A stretch of 8,111 nt of DNA from CFX5 sp964568485 (GCA_964568485.1 CAZMRA010000234.1:1-8111); one strand, 5' to 3'; positions 1-7,479 are shown, counted from the first letter of the stretch. Translations and numbers: made by a program. The notes: generated by a model not told the origin, from the sequence alone.

Positions 1-990
1 TCCAAGCGGAATGTGATGATTTTCACCCAATTCGGGGCCATGTGCTTAGCGCTGATCCTGGCAGGTTTGACTTTTGCTGGGGTCATCCAAGTGTGGCATG
101 TGATTGTGCTGGCCGCATGTTTGGGCGCGGTCAATGCTTTTGATGGCCCGGCGCGCCAAAGCTTTGTTGTGGATATGGTGGGGCGGGCCGATTTAGCCAA
201 TGCGATTGCCATCAACTCGATGACCTTCAACGGCGCGCGAATCATTGGGCCGGCGGTCGGTGGGCTATTGTTGGCGGCGGTAGGCGCGGCCTGGTGCTTT
301 TTGCTCAACGGCCTCTCCTTTATCGCGGTGATTCTCAGCCTTTTCAAGATGAAATTGCCCCCGCATGAGCCAAAGGGCAACCAGCTATCTCCCTGGCAGC
401 AGCTCTTGAGCGGCATTCGCTATACTGTGCAGAGCCCGAATCTGCGGGCGATCCTGTTACTGGCGCTGATCTTCAGCATGTTTGGCGTCTCCTACAGCAC
501 GGTTTTGCCCGCCTTTGTGGATAAGGCGCTGCAGCAAAGTGGCAGTGCCTTCGGGGTGATCAATGCCTTTTTGGGTATCGGTGCCGTGACGGGGGCTTTG
601 CTCGTAGCCCGCTATGGTGATCTGGGCGTGCGCGGGCGTTGGTTAACGGCCACGATTCTCGGCTTTCCAATTATGCTGATTATCTTTGCGCTCAACCGCT
701 CATATGCCTGGTCATTGGTGTTGGCGATCATCCTAGGGATCGGCTTTATGCAGACCTTCACGTTGCTGAATACATTGCTGCAGACCCAGGTCGCCGATGA
801 GATGCGGGGGCGCGTGCTGAGCCTCTACAGCCTCACATTCTTTGGTTTTATGCCCTTTGGCAACCTGGCCATCGGTGCCATCTCCGAGTGGTGGGGCCTG
901 AGCCAGGCCATCGTCCTCAGCGCCGTGCTCTCCTTCAGTCTCGCTTTAATCATTTTGTGGACAACGCCGTCGGTACGGCAGTTGCCTTAA
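1..990 (+). CDS. MFS exporter, MFS_3/EntS-like, 5'-truncated by window edge
   Basis: Integral membrane transporter of the major facilitator superfamily, probably a proton-coupled exporter in the cytoplasmic membrane; the substrate cannot be read from the sequence. The frame is open from base 1 (first residues SKRNVM), so the GTG at 13 and ATG at 16 are internal codons. About 329 residues are present, and roughly 80 (first two helices and the start of motif A) lie outside, judging by the usual 410-430 residues. Around nine hydrophobic segments are visible. Family hallmarks are PARQSFVVD near residues 50-58, the NGARIIGPAVGG stretch after residue 75, and DEMRGRVLS near 266-274, all typical of the EntS-like MFS_3 branch. 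It ends 12 bases before the next gene in the same direction, so co-transcription is likely. The family call is firm; export rather than import is inferred from the family. Confidence 0.9.
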   Translation, partial: SKRNVMIFTQFGAMCLALILAGLTFAGVIQVWHVIVLAACLGAVNAFDGPARQSFVVDMVGRADLANAIAINSMTFNGARIIGPAVGGLLLAAVGAAWCFLLNGLSFIAVILSLFKMKLPPHEPKGNQLSPWQQLLSGIRYTVQSPNLRAILLLALIFSMFGVSYSTVLPAFVDKALQQSGSAFGVINAFLGIGAVTGALLVARYGDLGVRGRWLTATILGFPIMLIIFALNRSYAWSLVLAIILGIGFMQTFTLLNTLLQTQVADEMRGRVLSLYSLTFFGFMPFGNLAIGAISEWWGLSQAIVLSAVLSFSLALIILWTTPSVRQLP

Positions 991-1002
991 TTTGGGAACA
1001 CT

Positions 1003-2604
1003 GTGCGCTATCTACATTGGTTAGTCTTTACCGCGGGTGCGGCTACCTTAGGCATGGAGTTGAGCGCGTCGCGCCTGCTAGAGCCGGTATTTGGGAACAA
1101 TCAACTGGTCTGGGCCGCGCTGATCGGCCTGATTTTGCTCTACTTGGCGCTGGGGGCTTGGCTGGGTGGCCGCTTGGCGGACCGCTTTCCCCAACGCCGA
1201 GCACTGGATCTAACAGCCATCGCCGCAGCCCTGGGGGTGGCCCTCGCCCCGACGTTGAGCCCGCCCATTCTACGGCTGGCCGCGACTGGAATCGACAACT
1301 TCGCCCCTGGCCTCTTACTCGGCTCCTGCTTGGCGATCCTCTGCCTTTTCAGCATCCCGGGCATTCTCTTGGGAACGATTAGCCCATGGGTGGTGCGTCT
1401 GTCGATCACGGACCTTCAGCAGAGCGGCAAAATTGCGGGGCGCATCTCGGCCATCGCCACGGCGGGCAGCTTACTCGGCTCCTTCCTGCCCGTGCTCTGG
1501 TTGATTCCAGCCTATGGCACACGTTGGGCCTTTTTTTTGTTGGCGCTGGGCCTGCTGCTGGTGGTGGCCATCGGAACGTTACGTCATGCGCACCGCTGGG
1601 TTGCTTGGCTGGCCATTGGGCTTGTCCTGCTACTGGCTTGGAGCACCCAAAGCAGCGGCGTGCGGGCCGCTTGGGACAGTGGGCAGCAAGGCGAGTTGAT
1701 TTACGAAGACGAAAGTTTCTACAATTATATTGGCGTGCGCCAGTGGGGTAGCGAGCGCCATCTCAAGCTCAACGATGGCGTGGGCATCCACAGCGTGTAC
1801 CATCCCGACAGCGCGTTGAGCTTAGGTATCTGGGATTATTTTCTGCTGGCCCCCTTTTTCCGTCCACCAGAGGCGCTGGCCTGTTCAGGGGGAGCGCCCC
1901 CCTGCCCACCCAGCAACGCTCTCGACAATCTGCTGCTGATCGGCTTGGCGGCTGGCACGATCAGTGAGCTTTACAGCAACTTTTACGGTCCCCTTCCCAT
2001 CACTGGCGTCGAGCTCGACCCGCAGATCATCGAGGTGGGGCAGCGCTATTTTGGCATGGATCAGCCTAATCTCACAGCGATTGCCGCGGACGGCCGCCGC
2101 TGGCTGATGCAACAACCCGCCACCACACAATGGGATGTAATTGCGATCGATGCCTATCGCCCACCCTACATTCCCTTTCATCTGGCGACCGTGGAATTTT
2201 TCACCCTGGTGCGCGAACATTTGACCGAGGATGGTGTCGTGGCGATCAATGTGGGACGGACCGCCAGCAATTTTGCGCTGGTGGATGCCCTGGCCGCCAC
2301 CTTGGCAACCGTTTTTCCGGCAGTCTATGCGATCGACGAGCCCGGTCCGGCTGATACCTTAGGAAACACGCTGGTGATCGCCGCGCAACAGCCGGTGTCA
2401 TTGGCGCAGGTTCAGCAAGCTGCAGCTGGGTTCTCGGGCGCATTTCCGCCAGAAGTGGCCCAGTGGATAGCCGAAGCCATCCCCCGCACGCGCCCGCTGA
2501 CACCGCCGATAGATGCGCCGCGCTTCACCGATGACCATACCCCTGTCGAGTGGGTGGTACATCGCATCATCTGGGATTTTTTGACTCAGCGCTCATCGTC
2601 TTGA
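1003..2604 (+). CDS. Membrane-anchored spermidine-synthase-like protein (fused MFS/spermidine synthase type)
   Basis: 533 residues. The N-terminal half (about residues 5-215) holds some seven hydrophobic helices. The C-terminal half is a Rossmann-type methyltransferase/aminopropyltransferase domain: glycine motif LLLIGLAAGT at 310-319, acidic loop GVELD at 335-339, DGRRW at 363-367, and VIAIDAYRPPYIPFH at 379-393. In true spermidine synthases the last region carries the catalytic Asp in a DS(T/S)DP-like loop. Here it reads DAYRPP, so aminopropyl transfer is doubtful and the domain may bind another decarboxylated-SAM-like or SAM-like ligand. The GTG at 1003 is preferred because it keeps the whole first helix; the next in-frame ATG, at 1054, would cut it, although no good Shine-Dalgarno is visible before the GTG. 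A short insert with two cysteines (C294, C301) precedes the Rossmann core. The 12-base gap after the MFS gene points to one transcript. Confidence 0.85.
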   Translation: MRYLHWLVFTAGAATLGMELSASRLLEPVFGNNQLVWAALIGLILLYLALGAWLGGRLADRFPQRRALDLTAIAAALGVALAPTLSPPILRLAATGIDNFAPGLLLGSCLAILCLFSIPGILLGTISPWVVRLSITDLQQSGKIAGRISAIATAGSLLGSFLPVLWLIPAYGTRWAFFLLALGLLLVVAIGTLRHAHRWVAWLAIGLVLLLAWSTQSSGVRAAWDSGQQGELIYEDESFYNYIGVRQWGSERHLKLNDGVGIHSVYHPDSALSLGIWDYFLLAPFFRPPEALACSGGAPPCPPSNALDNLLLIGLAAGTISELYSNFYGPLPITGVELDPQIIEVGQRYFGMDQPNLTAIAADGRRWLMQQPATTQWDVIAIDAYRPPYIPFHLATVEFFTLVREHLTEDGVVAINVGRTASNFALVDALAATLATVFPAVYAIDEPGPADTLGNTLVIAAQQPVSLAQVQQAAAGFSGAFPPEVAQWIAEAIPRTRPLTPPIDAPRFTDDHTPVEWVVHRIIWDFLTQRSSS

Positions 2605-2666
2605 GGGTGGTTAAGCCACTTGTAGCCAAATGAGACACTGCGAGTTCAGCAATCTGCTAGCGTTTT

Positions 2667-2671
2667 AGGAG
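2667..2671 (+). promoter_or_regulatory. Ribosome binding site fixing the GNAT start
   Basis: AGGAG lies 8 bases before the ATG at 2680, an ideal distance, but only 2 bases before an in-frame TTG at 2674. This selects ATG 2680 as the start. The 75-base gap after the preceding gene contains no convincing terminator or promoter. Confidence 0.75.
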
Positions 2672-2679
2672 CCTTGCCG

Positions 2680-3369
2680 ATGATTCCCGAATTGCCTCCA
2701 TCCCTGCCCGCTGACCTCTTGCAGCGACGCAGTGAATTGCCGCTAAAGCCAGACCCAGTGACGATCAACGGCACCTTTGTACAGTTGCGCCCGCTAGATC
2801 TGGAGACCGATCTGGAGCCGCTCTATCGTGTTTCGAATGGCCAGCCGATCACTGTGGGCGAGCGCCAGGTTGACGCCTACGATGCCGAACGGCTGATCTG
2901 GCGCTATCTCTTTGCCGGGCCTTTTGCCACCCTGGCAGAATTTCGGGCCTATTGCAGCCAGCAGATCGACGCAGCGAATGCGCGTTGTTTATGCGTCGTG
3001 GATCAAGCCAGTGGCCACCCTGTGGGCATGATCAACCTGATGAGCAATAGTCCAGAACATCTGAAAATTGAGCTTGGTGGTATCTGGTATAGCCCGCTGG
3101 TCCAAGGCACTAAGATCAATACCGAGGCGACCTATCTCTTGCTGGAGCACGCATTCGGCTTGGGCTATCAACGTTTGGAGTGGAAATGCAATGCACGCAA
3201 CGAGCGGTCACGTCGCACGGCGTTGCGGATGGGCTTTCGCTTTGAGGGTGTGCAAGAGAGTCATATGATCATCAAAGGCCGAGTGCGCGACACCGCGTGG
3301 TATCGGATTCTGGCCGCGGAGTGGCCCGCTGTGGCTGCTCGGCTACGGGCGTTTTTGTACAACGGATAG
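2680..3369 (+). CDS. GNAT N-acetyltransferase, RimJ/RimL type (COG1670-like)
   Basis: 229 residues, cytoplasmic. It should transfer an acetyl group from acetyl-CoA to an amine; the acceptor is unknown, since this branch covers ribosomal-protein, small-molecule and antibiotic acetylation. The N-terminal part opens with a proline-rich stretch and a strand reading NGTFVQLRPLDLETD, typical of this branch. The CoA-binding region is near V141-QGTK-N147 followed by a helix. Next come WKCNARNERSRRTALRMGF at 168-186, with the Asn and Ser that commonly contact CoA or the acceptor, and the closing RDTAWYRILAAEWP from residue 203. That pattern (WKC-N-S-R, RxGFxxEG, RDTAWY) is distinctive for RimL-like proteins of about 220-230 residues, so the gene looks complete. 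It sits 75 bases after the spermidine-synthase-like gene and 20 bases before the next gene, with which it is probably co-transcribed. Confidence 0.88.
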   Translation: MIPELPPSLPADLLQRRSELPLKPDPVTINGTFVQLRPLDLETDLEPLYRVSNGQPITVGERQVDAYDAERLIWRYLFAGPFATLAEFRAYCSQQIDAANARCLCVVDQASGHPVGMINLMSNSPEHLKIELGGIWYSPLVQGTKINTEATYLLLEHAFGLGYQRLEWKCNARNERSRRTALRMGFRFEGVQESHMIIKGRVRDTAWYRILAAEWPAVAARLRAFLYNG

Positions 3370-3377
3370 AACCCAAA

Positions 3378-3383
3378 AAGGAG
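3378..3383 (+). promoter_or_regulatory. Ribosome binding site of the FAH-fold gene
   Basis: AAGGAG is 6 bases before the ATG at 3390. It settles the start there even though the frame stays open upstream into the GNAT gene, where no comparable site is seen. The encoded start, MRLVQFKD, matches the usual N-terminus of this protein family. Confidence 0.85.
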
Positions 3384-3389
3384 CAACCA

Positions 3390-4385
3390 ATGCGGTTGGT
3401 ACAATTTAAGGATCTCGATGGAACCCGAAAAGTTGGCGTGGTGAGCGACGATGGGGCAAGCTTGCGCGTGGTCCGCAATACGTTGCGCGTCTACGATCTG
3501 GCCCTGGCTGCGGATGCGCGCAATCTCACCCTGGCGGAAGTGGTCGAACAGCAGCTCGGCGATGAGCAAGTCGATTACGAGCAAGTGATCACCGACAACC
3601 GGCTACTGGTACCCCTCGATCACCCCGACCCAGCGCGCTGTATCCTCTCCGGCACTGGGCTGGATCACCTGGGCAGTGCGCAGACCCGCGATGCCATGCA
3701 CGCCAAGCTCAACACCGAAGATCTCACTGATTCCATGAAGATGTTTCAACTGGGCTTGGAAGGCGGCAAACCGGCACCGGGGCAGATCGGCGTTCAGCCA
3801 GAGTGGTTCTACAAAGGGGATGGCGATTGGGTGGTTGCGCCTGGCCAGCCATTGGAGTTACCCGGTTACGCCTTAGATGGCGGCGAAGAACCTGAATTGG
3901 TGGGGTTATACGTCATCGGGCAGCGGGGTAATGTCTTGCGCGTGGGGTTTGCACTGGGTAATGAATTTTCTGACCACGTCTTGGAGCGCCAGAACTATCT
4001 CTATTTAGCCCACTCCAAATTGCGCACCAGCTCGTTTGGCCCCGAATTGTTGATCGGCGATCCCCCCAGCAACATCGTCGGCAAGTCACGCATCCTCCGC
4101 GATGGCCAAGAGATCTGGGCGGGCGAGTTCCTGACCGGCGAGGCCAACATGACCCATACCCTGGCCAACATCGAACATCATCATTTCAAATATGTCCACT
4201 TCCGCCGGCCTGGGGATGTGCATTGCCACTATTTTGGCACGGCCACGCTCAGCTTTGCGGCTGGGATTACCCCGCAGCCGGGCGATATCTTTGAGATCAG
4301 CGCGCCACCTTTTGGCCGTCCGCTGCGCAACCCGCTGGTGGCCGGGCCCGAGGTGACCCAACCGGTAACGATCAGTCAACTCTAG
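3390..4385 (+). CDS. Fumarylacetoacetate-hydrolase-fold protein, GguC/AraD1 type
   Basis: 331 residues, cytoplasmic. The FAH fold uses a divalent metal to hydrolyse, decarboxylate or dehydrate 2-keto acids. The close resemblance is to the GguC/AraD1 branch, which is linked to sugar-acid catabolism in other bacteria; that link is from memory of the family and the exact substrate is unknown. Visible family features are SGTGLDHLGSAQTRDAMH in the N-terminal third, EWFYKGDG, the metal-ligand-like pair E167-P-E169 (GGEEPELVG), GNEFSDH at 190-196 where classical FAH proteins have a GNDVSxR-type motif, and a His-rich EHHHFKYVHF stretch leading to HCHYFGTATLSFAAG. Length is normal. It is the last gene of the plus-strand run, 20 bases after the GNAT gene. 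Its TAG stop overlaps the stop of fdhD on the other strand. No sugar-acid dehydrogenase or transporter is adjacent to confirm the pathway. Confidence 0.85.
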   Translation: MRLVQFKDLDGTRKVGVVSDDGASLRVVRNTLRVYDLALAADARNLTLAEVVEQQLGDEQVDYEQVITDNRLLVPLDHPDPARCILSGTGLDHLGSAQTRDAMHAKLNTEDLTDSMKMFQLGLEGGKPAPGQIGVQPEWFYKGDGDWVVAPGQPLELPGYALDGGEEPELVGLYVIGQRGNVLRVGFALGNEFSDHVLERQNYLYLAHSKLRTSSFGPELLIGDPPSNIVGKSRILRDGQEIWAGEFLTGEANMTHTLANIEHHHFKYVHFRRPGDVHCHYFGTATLSFAAGITPQPGDIFEISAPPFGRPLRNPLVAGPEVTQPVTISQL

Positions 4386-5233
4386 GCGGGGACCGCTTCG
4401 GGGCGCAGAATCCGCTCGATGCCGGTGTAGATGTTGAAGCGTTCACCGCGCAAAAAGCCGATCAACGTGATGCCAAAGTGGTCGGCCAACTCCACGGCCA
4501 AGCTGCTGGGGGCTGAAACCGCACAGAAGATCGAGATGCCGGCCACGCGCGCCTTTTGCAACAGTTCATAACTAGCGCGGCCACTGACCAACAAAATGCA
4601 GTCGTGGAAGGGCAACTTCCGGTTCAACAGCCCCCAGCCGACCAGCTTGTCCAGTGCATTATGGCGCCCGACATCCTCGCGCACCTCAATCGGTTCGCCG
4701 TCGGCCGTAAAGAGCGCCGCAGCATGCAGACCGCCAGTGGCATCGAAGAGGCTCTGCGCCTGGCGCAGCTTGGCGGGCAAGGAGGCGATCAACTGCGGTG
4801 TCACCTGCGGCCCCGGCGCTAATGGCGGTAACCGCCGCGCGGCCAGATCGGCCAACAGCGTGGTGCCACAAACCCCACAAGCGCTGTTGGTCACAAAGTG
4901 GCGTTCCAAGGTTGCCAGCTCGGGCAATTGATCACCACGTATTTGGACGCGTAGCGCGTTGTACTCCTGCGCTTGCTCGCTACCATCGGTACAGTAGGTC
5001 ATCTGCAGAAGATCGTGCTTGTCAGTCAAAACGCCTTCGTTGTAGAGAAAGCCAGCGGCCAATTCATAATCGTTGCCGGGCGTACGCATGGTGATCGCCA
5101 CCGTGCGCTGTTCGTTGCCCGCCCGCAAGAGGATCTCCAGTGGCTCTTCCCCGGCCAGCAGATCCGCCTTGCGTTTAAACTCACCGGCATCCACAGTCCA
5201 GATACGACGTTTGGTTTTTGCGAGACGCGTCAT
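4382..5233 (-). CDS. fdhD: FdhD, formate dehydrogenase accessory sulfurtransferase
   Basis: 283 residues, cytoplasmic. FdhD receives sulfur from a cysteine desulfurase (IscS in E. coli) and passes it to the molybdenum bis-MGD cofactor of formate dehydrogenase, which is inactive without it. The diagnostic CGVCG is present, with C119 and C122 matching the catalytic CxxC loop. Other conserved blocks are EEPLEI at 29-34, TPGNDYELAAGFLYNEG at 51-67, TGGLH at 166-170, REDVGRHNALDK at 185-196, SGRASYELLQK at 217-227, SAPSSLA near 240-246 and GFLRGERFNIY at 259-269. Nothing essential is missing and length is typical. The ATG is preceded by GGAG 4 bases upstream, in the 9-base gap after the lipoprotein gene, so both are very likely one operon. 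No formate dehydrogenase or cofactor-biosynthesis gene is in the window, so its client is encoded elsewhere. Confidence 0.96.
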   Translation of the reverse strand: MTRLAKTKRRIWTVDAGEFKRKADLLAGEEPLEILLRAGNEQRTVAITMRTPGNDYELAAGFLYNEGVLTDKHDLLQMTYCTDGSEQAQEYNALRVQIRGDQLPELATLERHFVTNSACGVCGTTLLADLAARRLPPLAPGPQVTPQLIASLPAKLRQAQSLFDATGGLHAAALFTADGEPIEVREDVGRHNALDKLVGWGLLNRKLPFHDCILLVSGRASYELLQKARVAGISIFCAVSAPSSLAVELADHFGITLIGFLRGERFNIYTGIERILRPEAVPA

Positions 5234-5242
5234 TATACTCCA

Positions 5243-7324
5243 TTATTGTTCAGAAAATTGTTGCCCCGCCGATGTCAAGGCAAAATAACGCTGCCCGAAC
5301 CGATCGCCGCCTGGATCAAAGGCGAAGCCTGCTTCAGCCAGATTTGGCGCTGTGAGTAGCAACCAATGTTCAGTCTGCCCACCAGCCAAGAGACAGGGCG
5401 CTTGCAGCGGGACAGGCAAAACGAGCCGGTATGGAGGCAGTAACACTTGAGTCTCGGCTAGGCCCACAAAGTCATTGGCAAGGACACAGCGAAATGGTTG
5501 CTCGTTGCCAGTATACTGTACCTGTATTTGGGCAGCGATTGCCGTTTCCAAGTCAGGGAAGAATTGCTCAATCCCCAGCATAGTCAAATCTGCCCCAGTA
5601 TAAACTCTTGTTACCATCACTTGCCATTCCTCGCCGATGGCAGGATGCCCAACCGCAATGGGCTCGCTCAATCCCAGCTGATTACTTGGCTGCGGTGCAG
5701 ATGGTCGGTCTGGCAAGTTTGCCTCTGAGGACAGCGCCAGATAGTGATGGATCGATTCACCAGGGCCACCATGGGCAAAAAGCAGCGTTGGAGTTCGTGC
5801 GCTAGCGAGTAAAAAGACAATTCCCAACGTGACCGTGCCATCCAACGCCCGCACAACGGCTTGGTTAAATTCCGGTGCGCGACCATTGCCCTCCACAATC
5901 ATGACCGGCGTATGGGCAGCCCACTGTTCATCAATCAGCTTGAGCGTGCTGGGGCCAATCCGTGCTTGCCCACTGGTCACAGCAACATCGAGCAACACGG
6001 TCACATAGGTATATCCTGGTGCTGGGGCCAGCAACGCTGGGGTGGTCAGCGCGGCTTCACCATAAGCCCAGGCCTCCTCACCCACTAGCACTTGGTTTAC
6101 ACGATAGCTACGATAACTTCCGGTCCTGGTTTGTCTAAATGGGGATGGATTAAGGGGATGCAAGCCCGGCTCATCGGGTAAGGGCAACGCTTCAACTCCA
6201 GTCTGCGTCGCTGCCGTAGAGGCGACCGGCAACTCGGCTAAGGTGAGCGGGGCTTGCCACTGTTGCCAAGCAAAGATGGGCGGGAAAAAGCTGGCGGTTT
6301 CTGGGCTGAGTTGAACAATCTTGCGCCAGCCCGAGCCATCCGTCGCGACCAGCAGCAGATCGTGGCTGCAAGCGCGCTCTGGGATCGGCAAGAATGCATT
6401 CAGCCGCATCCGACAGGCAGCGTACCAGACGGCCAGAAAGTCGCTGTCGGGTGAAAGCGCAAAATCGAGCGCTCCAGCAGCCCGTTGGGCGGGTAAAAGT
6501 GTACGCTGAGCGCCGCTTGTTAAATCAATCGCCACCAGCGGAGCGAGCGAATGGCGTTGCCGGGCAATTTCCAAGTTGCGATCCTGCCCATAGAATGCAT
6601 AGAGCGTGCGACCATCCGCCGACCAGATAGGCCAACCATGTAGTTGTCGGCCATCGAGCCTGGGGATTTGTTCTAGCTCGCCGTCGGCGAACCGCAGACG
6701 AAATACTCGATTGGCCTGGCAGTAGAGCAATTGTTGACCATCGGCAGCCCAAGCGACCAGATTTTCCGCCTCTGACACCAGGTGAGTCTCATCCGTTGCC
6801 AGAATAAAAATGTGGAGATCCGAGCCTGCTTGATAGGTAAATCCCGAGCTATCCGGTGCCCAGCGCGGGCTATGACCAGCGTTGGTGATCAATCGTTCGC
6901 CCGAGCCATCAACCCGGCGGAGATAGAGCGCGCCATTCGAGCCGTCGATTTGCGTACCATTTGTTGTGTTCTCCCCATAGATCAACCATTGTCCATCTGG
7001 GGAGGGGACGCCAGTCGGCAGCATAAAATAATTGGCTGCTTCGCTTACCAAGCGGCGGTCGATCACCTGATGGGGCTGGGCCAACACGCTACTAACCGAA
7101 CCAACCTGGCTCGGCTGCCAAGGCACGATAGTGCCCGCCGTGACCGAGATCAATTGTGGTTCTGTGCCAGCAAAAGGTATATAGAGAATCGGCGGTAAGG
7201 CAACGTCCACGATAGGGGTTGACGACGCGGCGGGTAGCGCAGTGGGTGCTTGTCCACAAGCAAGCTGGGCGACGAGCAATAGCACGCCCACCAACGCCGG
7301 AATCAAACGTTGACGATGGATCAT
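5243..7324 (-). CDS. Secreted lipoprotein: WD40/TolB-type beta-propeller plus two DUF4352-like domains
   Basis: 693 residues from the ATG at 7324, chosen because it starts a signal peptide (MIHRQR, hydrophobic run to residue 22, C23) and follows GGAGGTG; the frame remains open 26 codons further up, but the promoter overlaps that stretch. The lipobox is atypical (Q20-L21-A22-C23, Gln at -3). An Ala/Pro/Ser-rich linker follows. Propeller blades of PD40 type show at SPDG (D110), APDS (D158), AADG (D195), SADG (D237) and SPDS (D293), 37-56 residues apart. The C-terminal third holds two beta-sandwich regions like DUF4352, around residues 400-530 (YVTVLLDVAV near 438-448) and 560-690 (EEWQVMVTRV near 564-574). 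Cysteine pairs C304/C319 and C613/C644 could form disulfides outside the membrane. No catalytic motif is seen; a binding or sensing role is inferred. First gene of the fdhD operon. Confidence 0.82.
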   Translation of the reverse strand: MIHRQRLIPALVGVLLLVAQLACGQAPTALPAASSTPIVDVALPPILYIPFAGTEPQLISVTAGTIVPWQPSQVGSVSSVLAQPHQVIDRRLVSEAANYFMLPTGVPSPDGQWLIYGENTTNGTQIDGSNGALYLRRVDGSGERLITNAGHSPRWAPDSSGFTYQAGSDLHIFILATDETHLVSEAENLVAWAADGQQLLYCQANRVFRLRFADGELEQIPRLDGRQLHGWPIWSADGRTLYAFYGQDRNLEIARQRHSLAPLVAIDLTSGAQRTLLPAQRAAGALDFALSPDSDFLAVWYAACRMRLNAFLPIPERACSHDLLLVATDGSGWRKIVQLSPETASFFPPIFAWQQWQAPLTLAELPVASTAATQTGVEALPLPDEPGLHPLNPSPFRQTRTGSYRSYRVNQVLVGEEAWAYGEAALTTPALLAPAPGYTYVTVLLDVAVTSGQARIGPSTLKLIDEQWAAHTPVMIVEGNGRAPEFNQAVVRALDGTVTLGIVFLLASARTPTLLFAHGGPGESIHHYLALSSEANLPDRPSAPQPSNQLGLSEPIAVGHPAIGEEWQVMVTRVYTGADLTMLGIEQFFPDLETAIAAQIQVQYTGNEQPFRCVLANDFVGLAETQVLLPPYRLVLPVPLQAPCLLAGGQTEHWLLLTAPNLAEAGFAFDPGGDRFGQRYFALTSAGQQFSEQ

Positions 7325-7367
7325 GCACCTCCCTTGGTATTCCCCACTTGCTCCGAAAGCTGGATCT

Positions 7368-7396
7368 ATTATGGGGAACCAGAGCCAAGTTGTCAA
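7368..7396 (-). promoter_or_regulatory. Sigma70-type promoter for the lipoprotein-fdhD operon
   Basis: On the minus strand a perfect -35 TTGACA (plus positions 7391-7396) is followed by a 17-base spacer and -10 CATAAT (7368-7373), five of six consensus bases. Transcription should begin near 7361, giving a leader of about 36 bases before the ATG at 7324. GGAGGTG at 7326-7332 then serves as ribosome binding site, with only 3 bases between GGAGG and the start. Confidence 0.82.
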
Positions 7397-7432
7397 TGCC
7401 ATGCGCTGAATTTCACTGGGGGAAACCGATTG

Positions 7433-7461
7433 TTGAAGCGCCGCGCGCCTTATGCTACTAT
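7433..7461 (+). promoter_or_regulatory. Candidate promoter for the solute-binding lipoprotein gene
   Basis: TTGAAG at 7433-7438, a 17-base spacer and TACTAT at 7456-7461; each box matches four of six sigma70 consensus bases. A start near 7467 would leave a leader of about 200 bases. The -35 box is 36 bases from the -35 box of the opposing promoter, so a shared regulator could act on both. No better plus-strand promoter was found closer to the gene, although TAAAAT at 7537-7542 lacks only a suitable -35. Confidence 0.45.
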
Positions 7462-7479
7462 AGAAGCTAGCACGAAGAG

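Noticed and set aside
13..18. GTG/ATG at 13-18 as the true start of the exporter
   Set aside because: The frame is open to base 1 and the residues before it fit the end of the conserved MFS loop after helix 2; starting here would lack the first helices.
888..1751. Plus-strand open frames overlapping the exporter and spermidine-synthase-like genes in another frame
   Set aside because: Composition is Arg/Gly/Pro-rich as expected of shifted frames in GC-rich DNA; the overlapping frames have clear family matches.
1886..1904. GC-rich hairpin CAGGGGG, loop AGCGC, CCCCCTG
   Set aside because: It lies inside the spermidine-synthase-like gene, in frame, with no T-run after it; it is best explained by the Gly/Pro/Cys-rich insert it encodes.
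2605..2679. Possible terminator GTGGT-TAA-GCCAC after the spermidine-synthase-like gene
   Set aside because: Only five pairs, one of them G-U, with no T-tract; read-through into the GNAT gene is more likely.
4556..5359. Several plus-strand open frames opposite fdhD and the end of the lipoprotein gene
   Set aside because: They mirror strongly conserved fdhD codons on the other strand, have no recognisable family and no credible ribosome binding sites.
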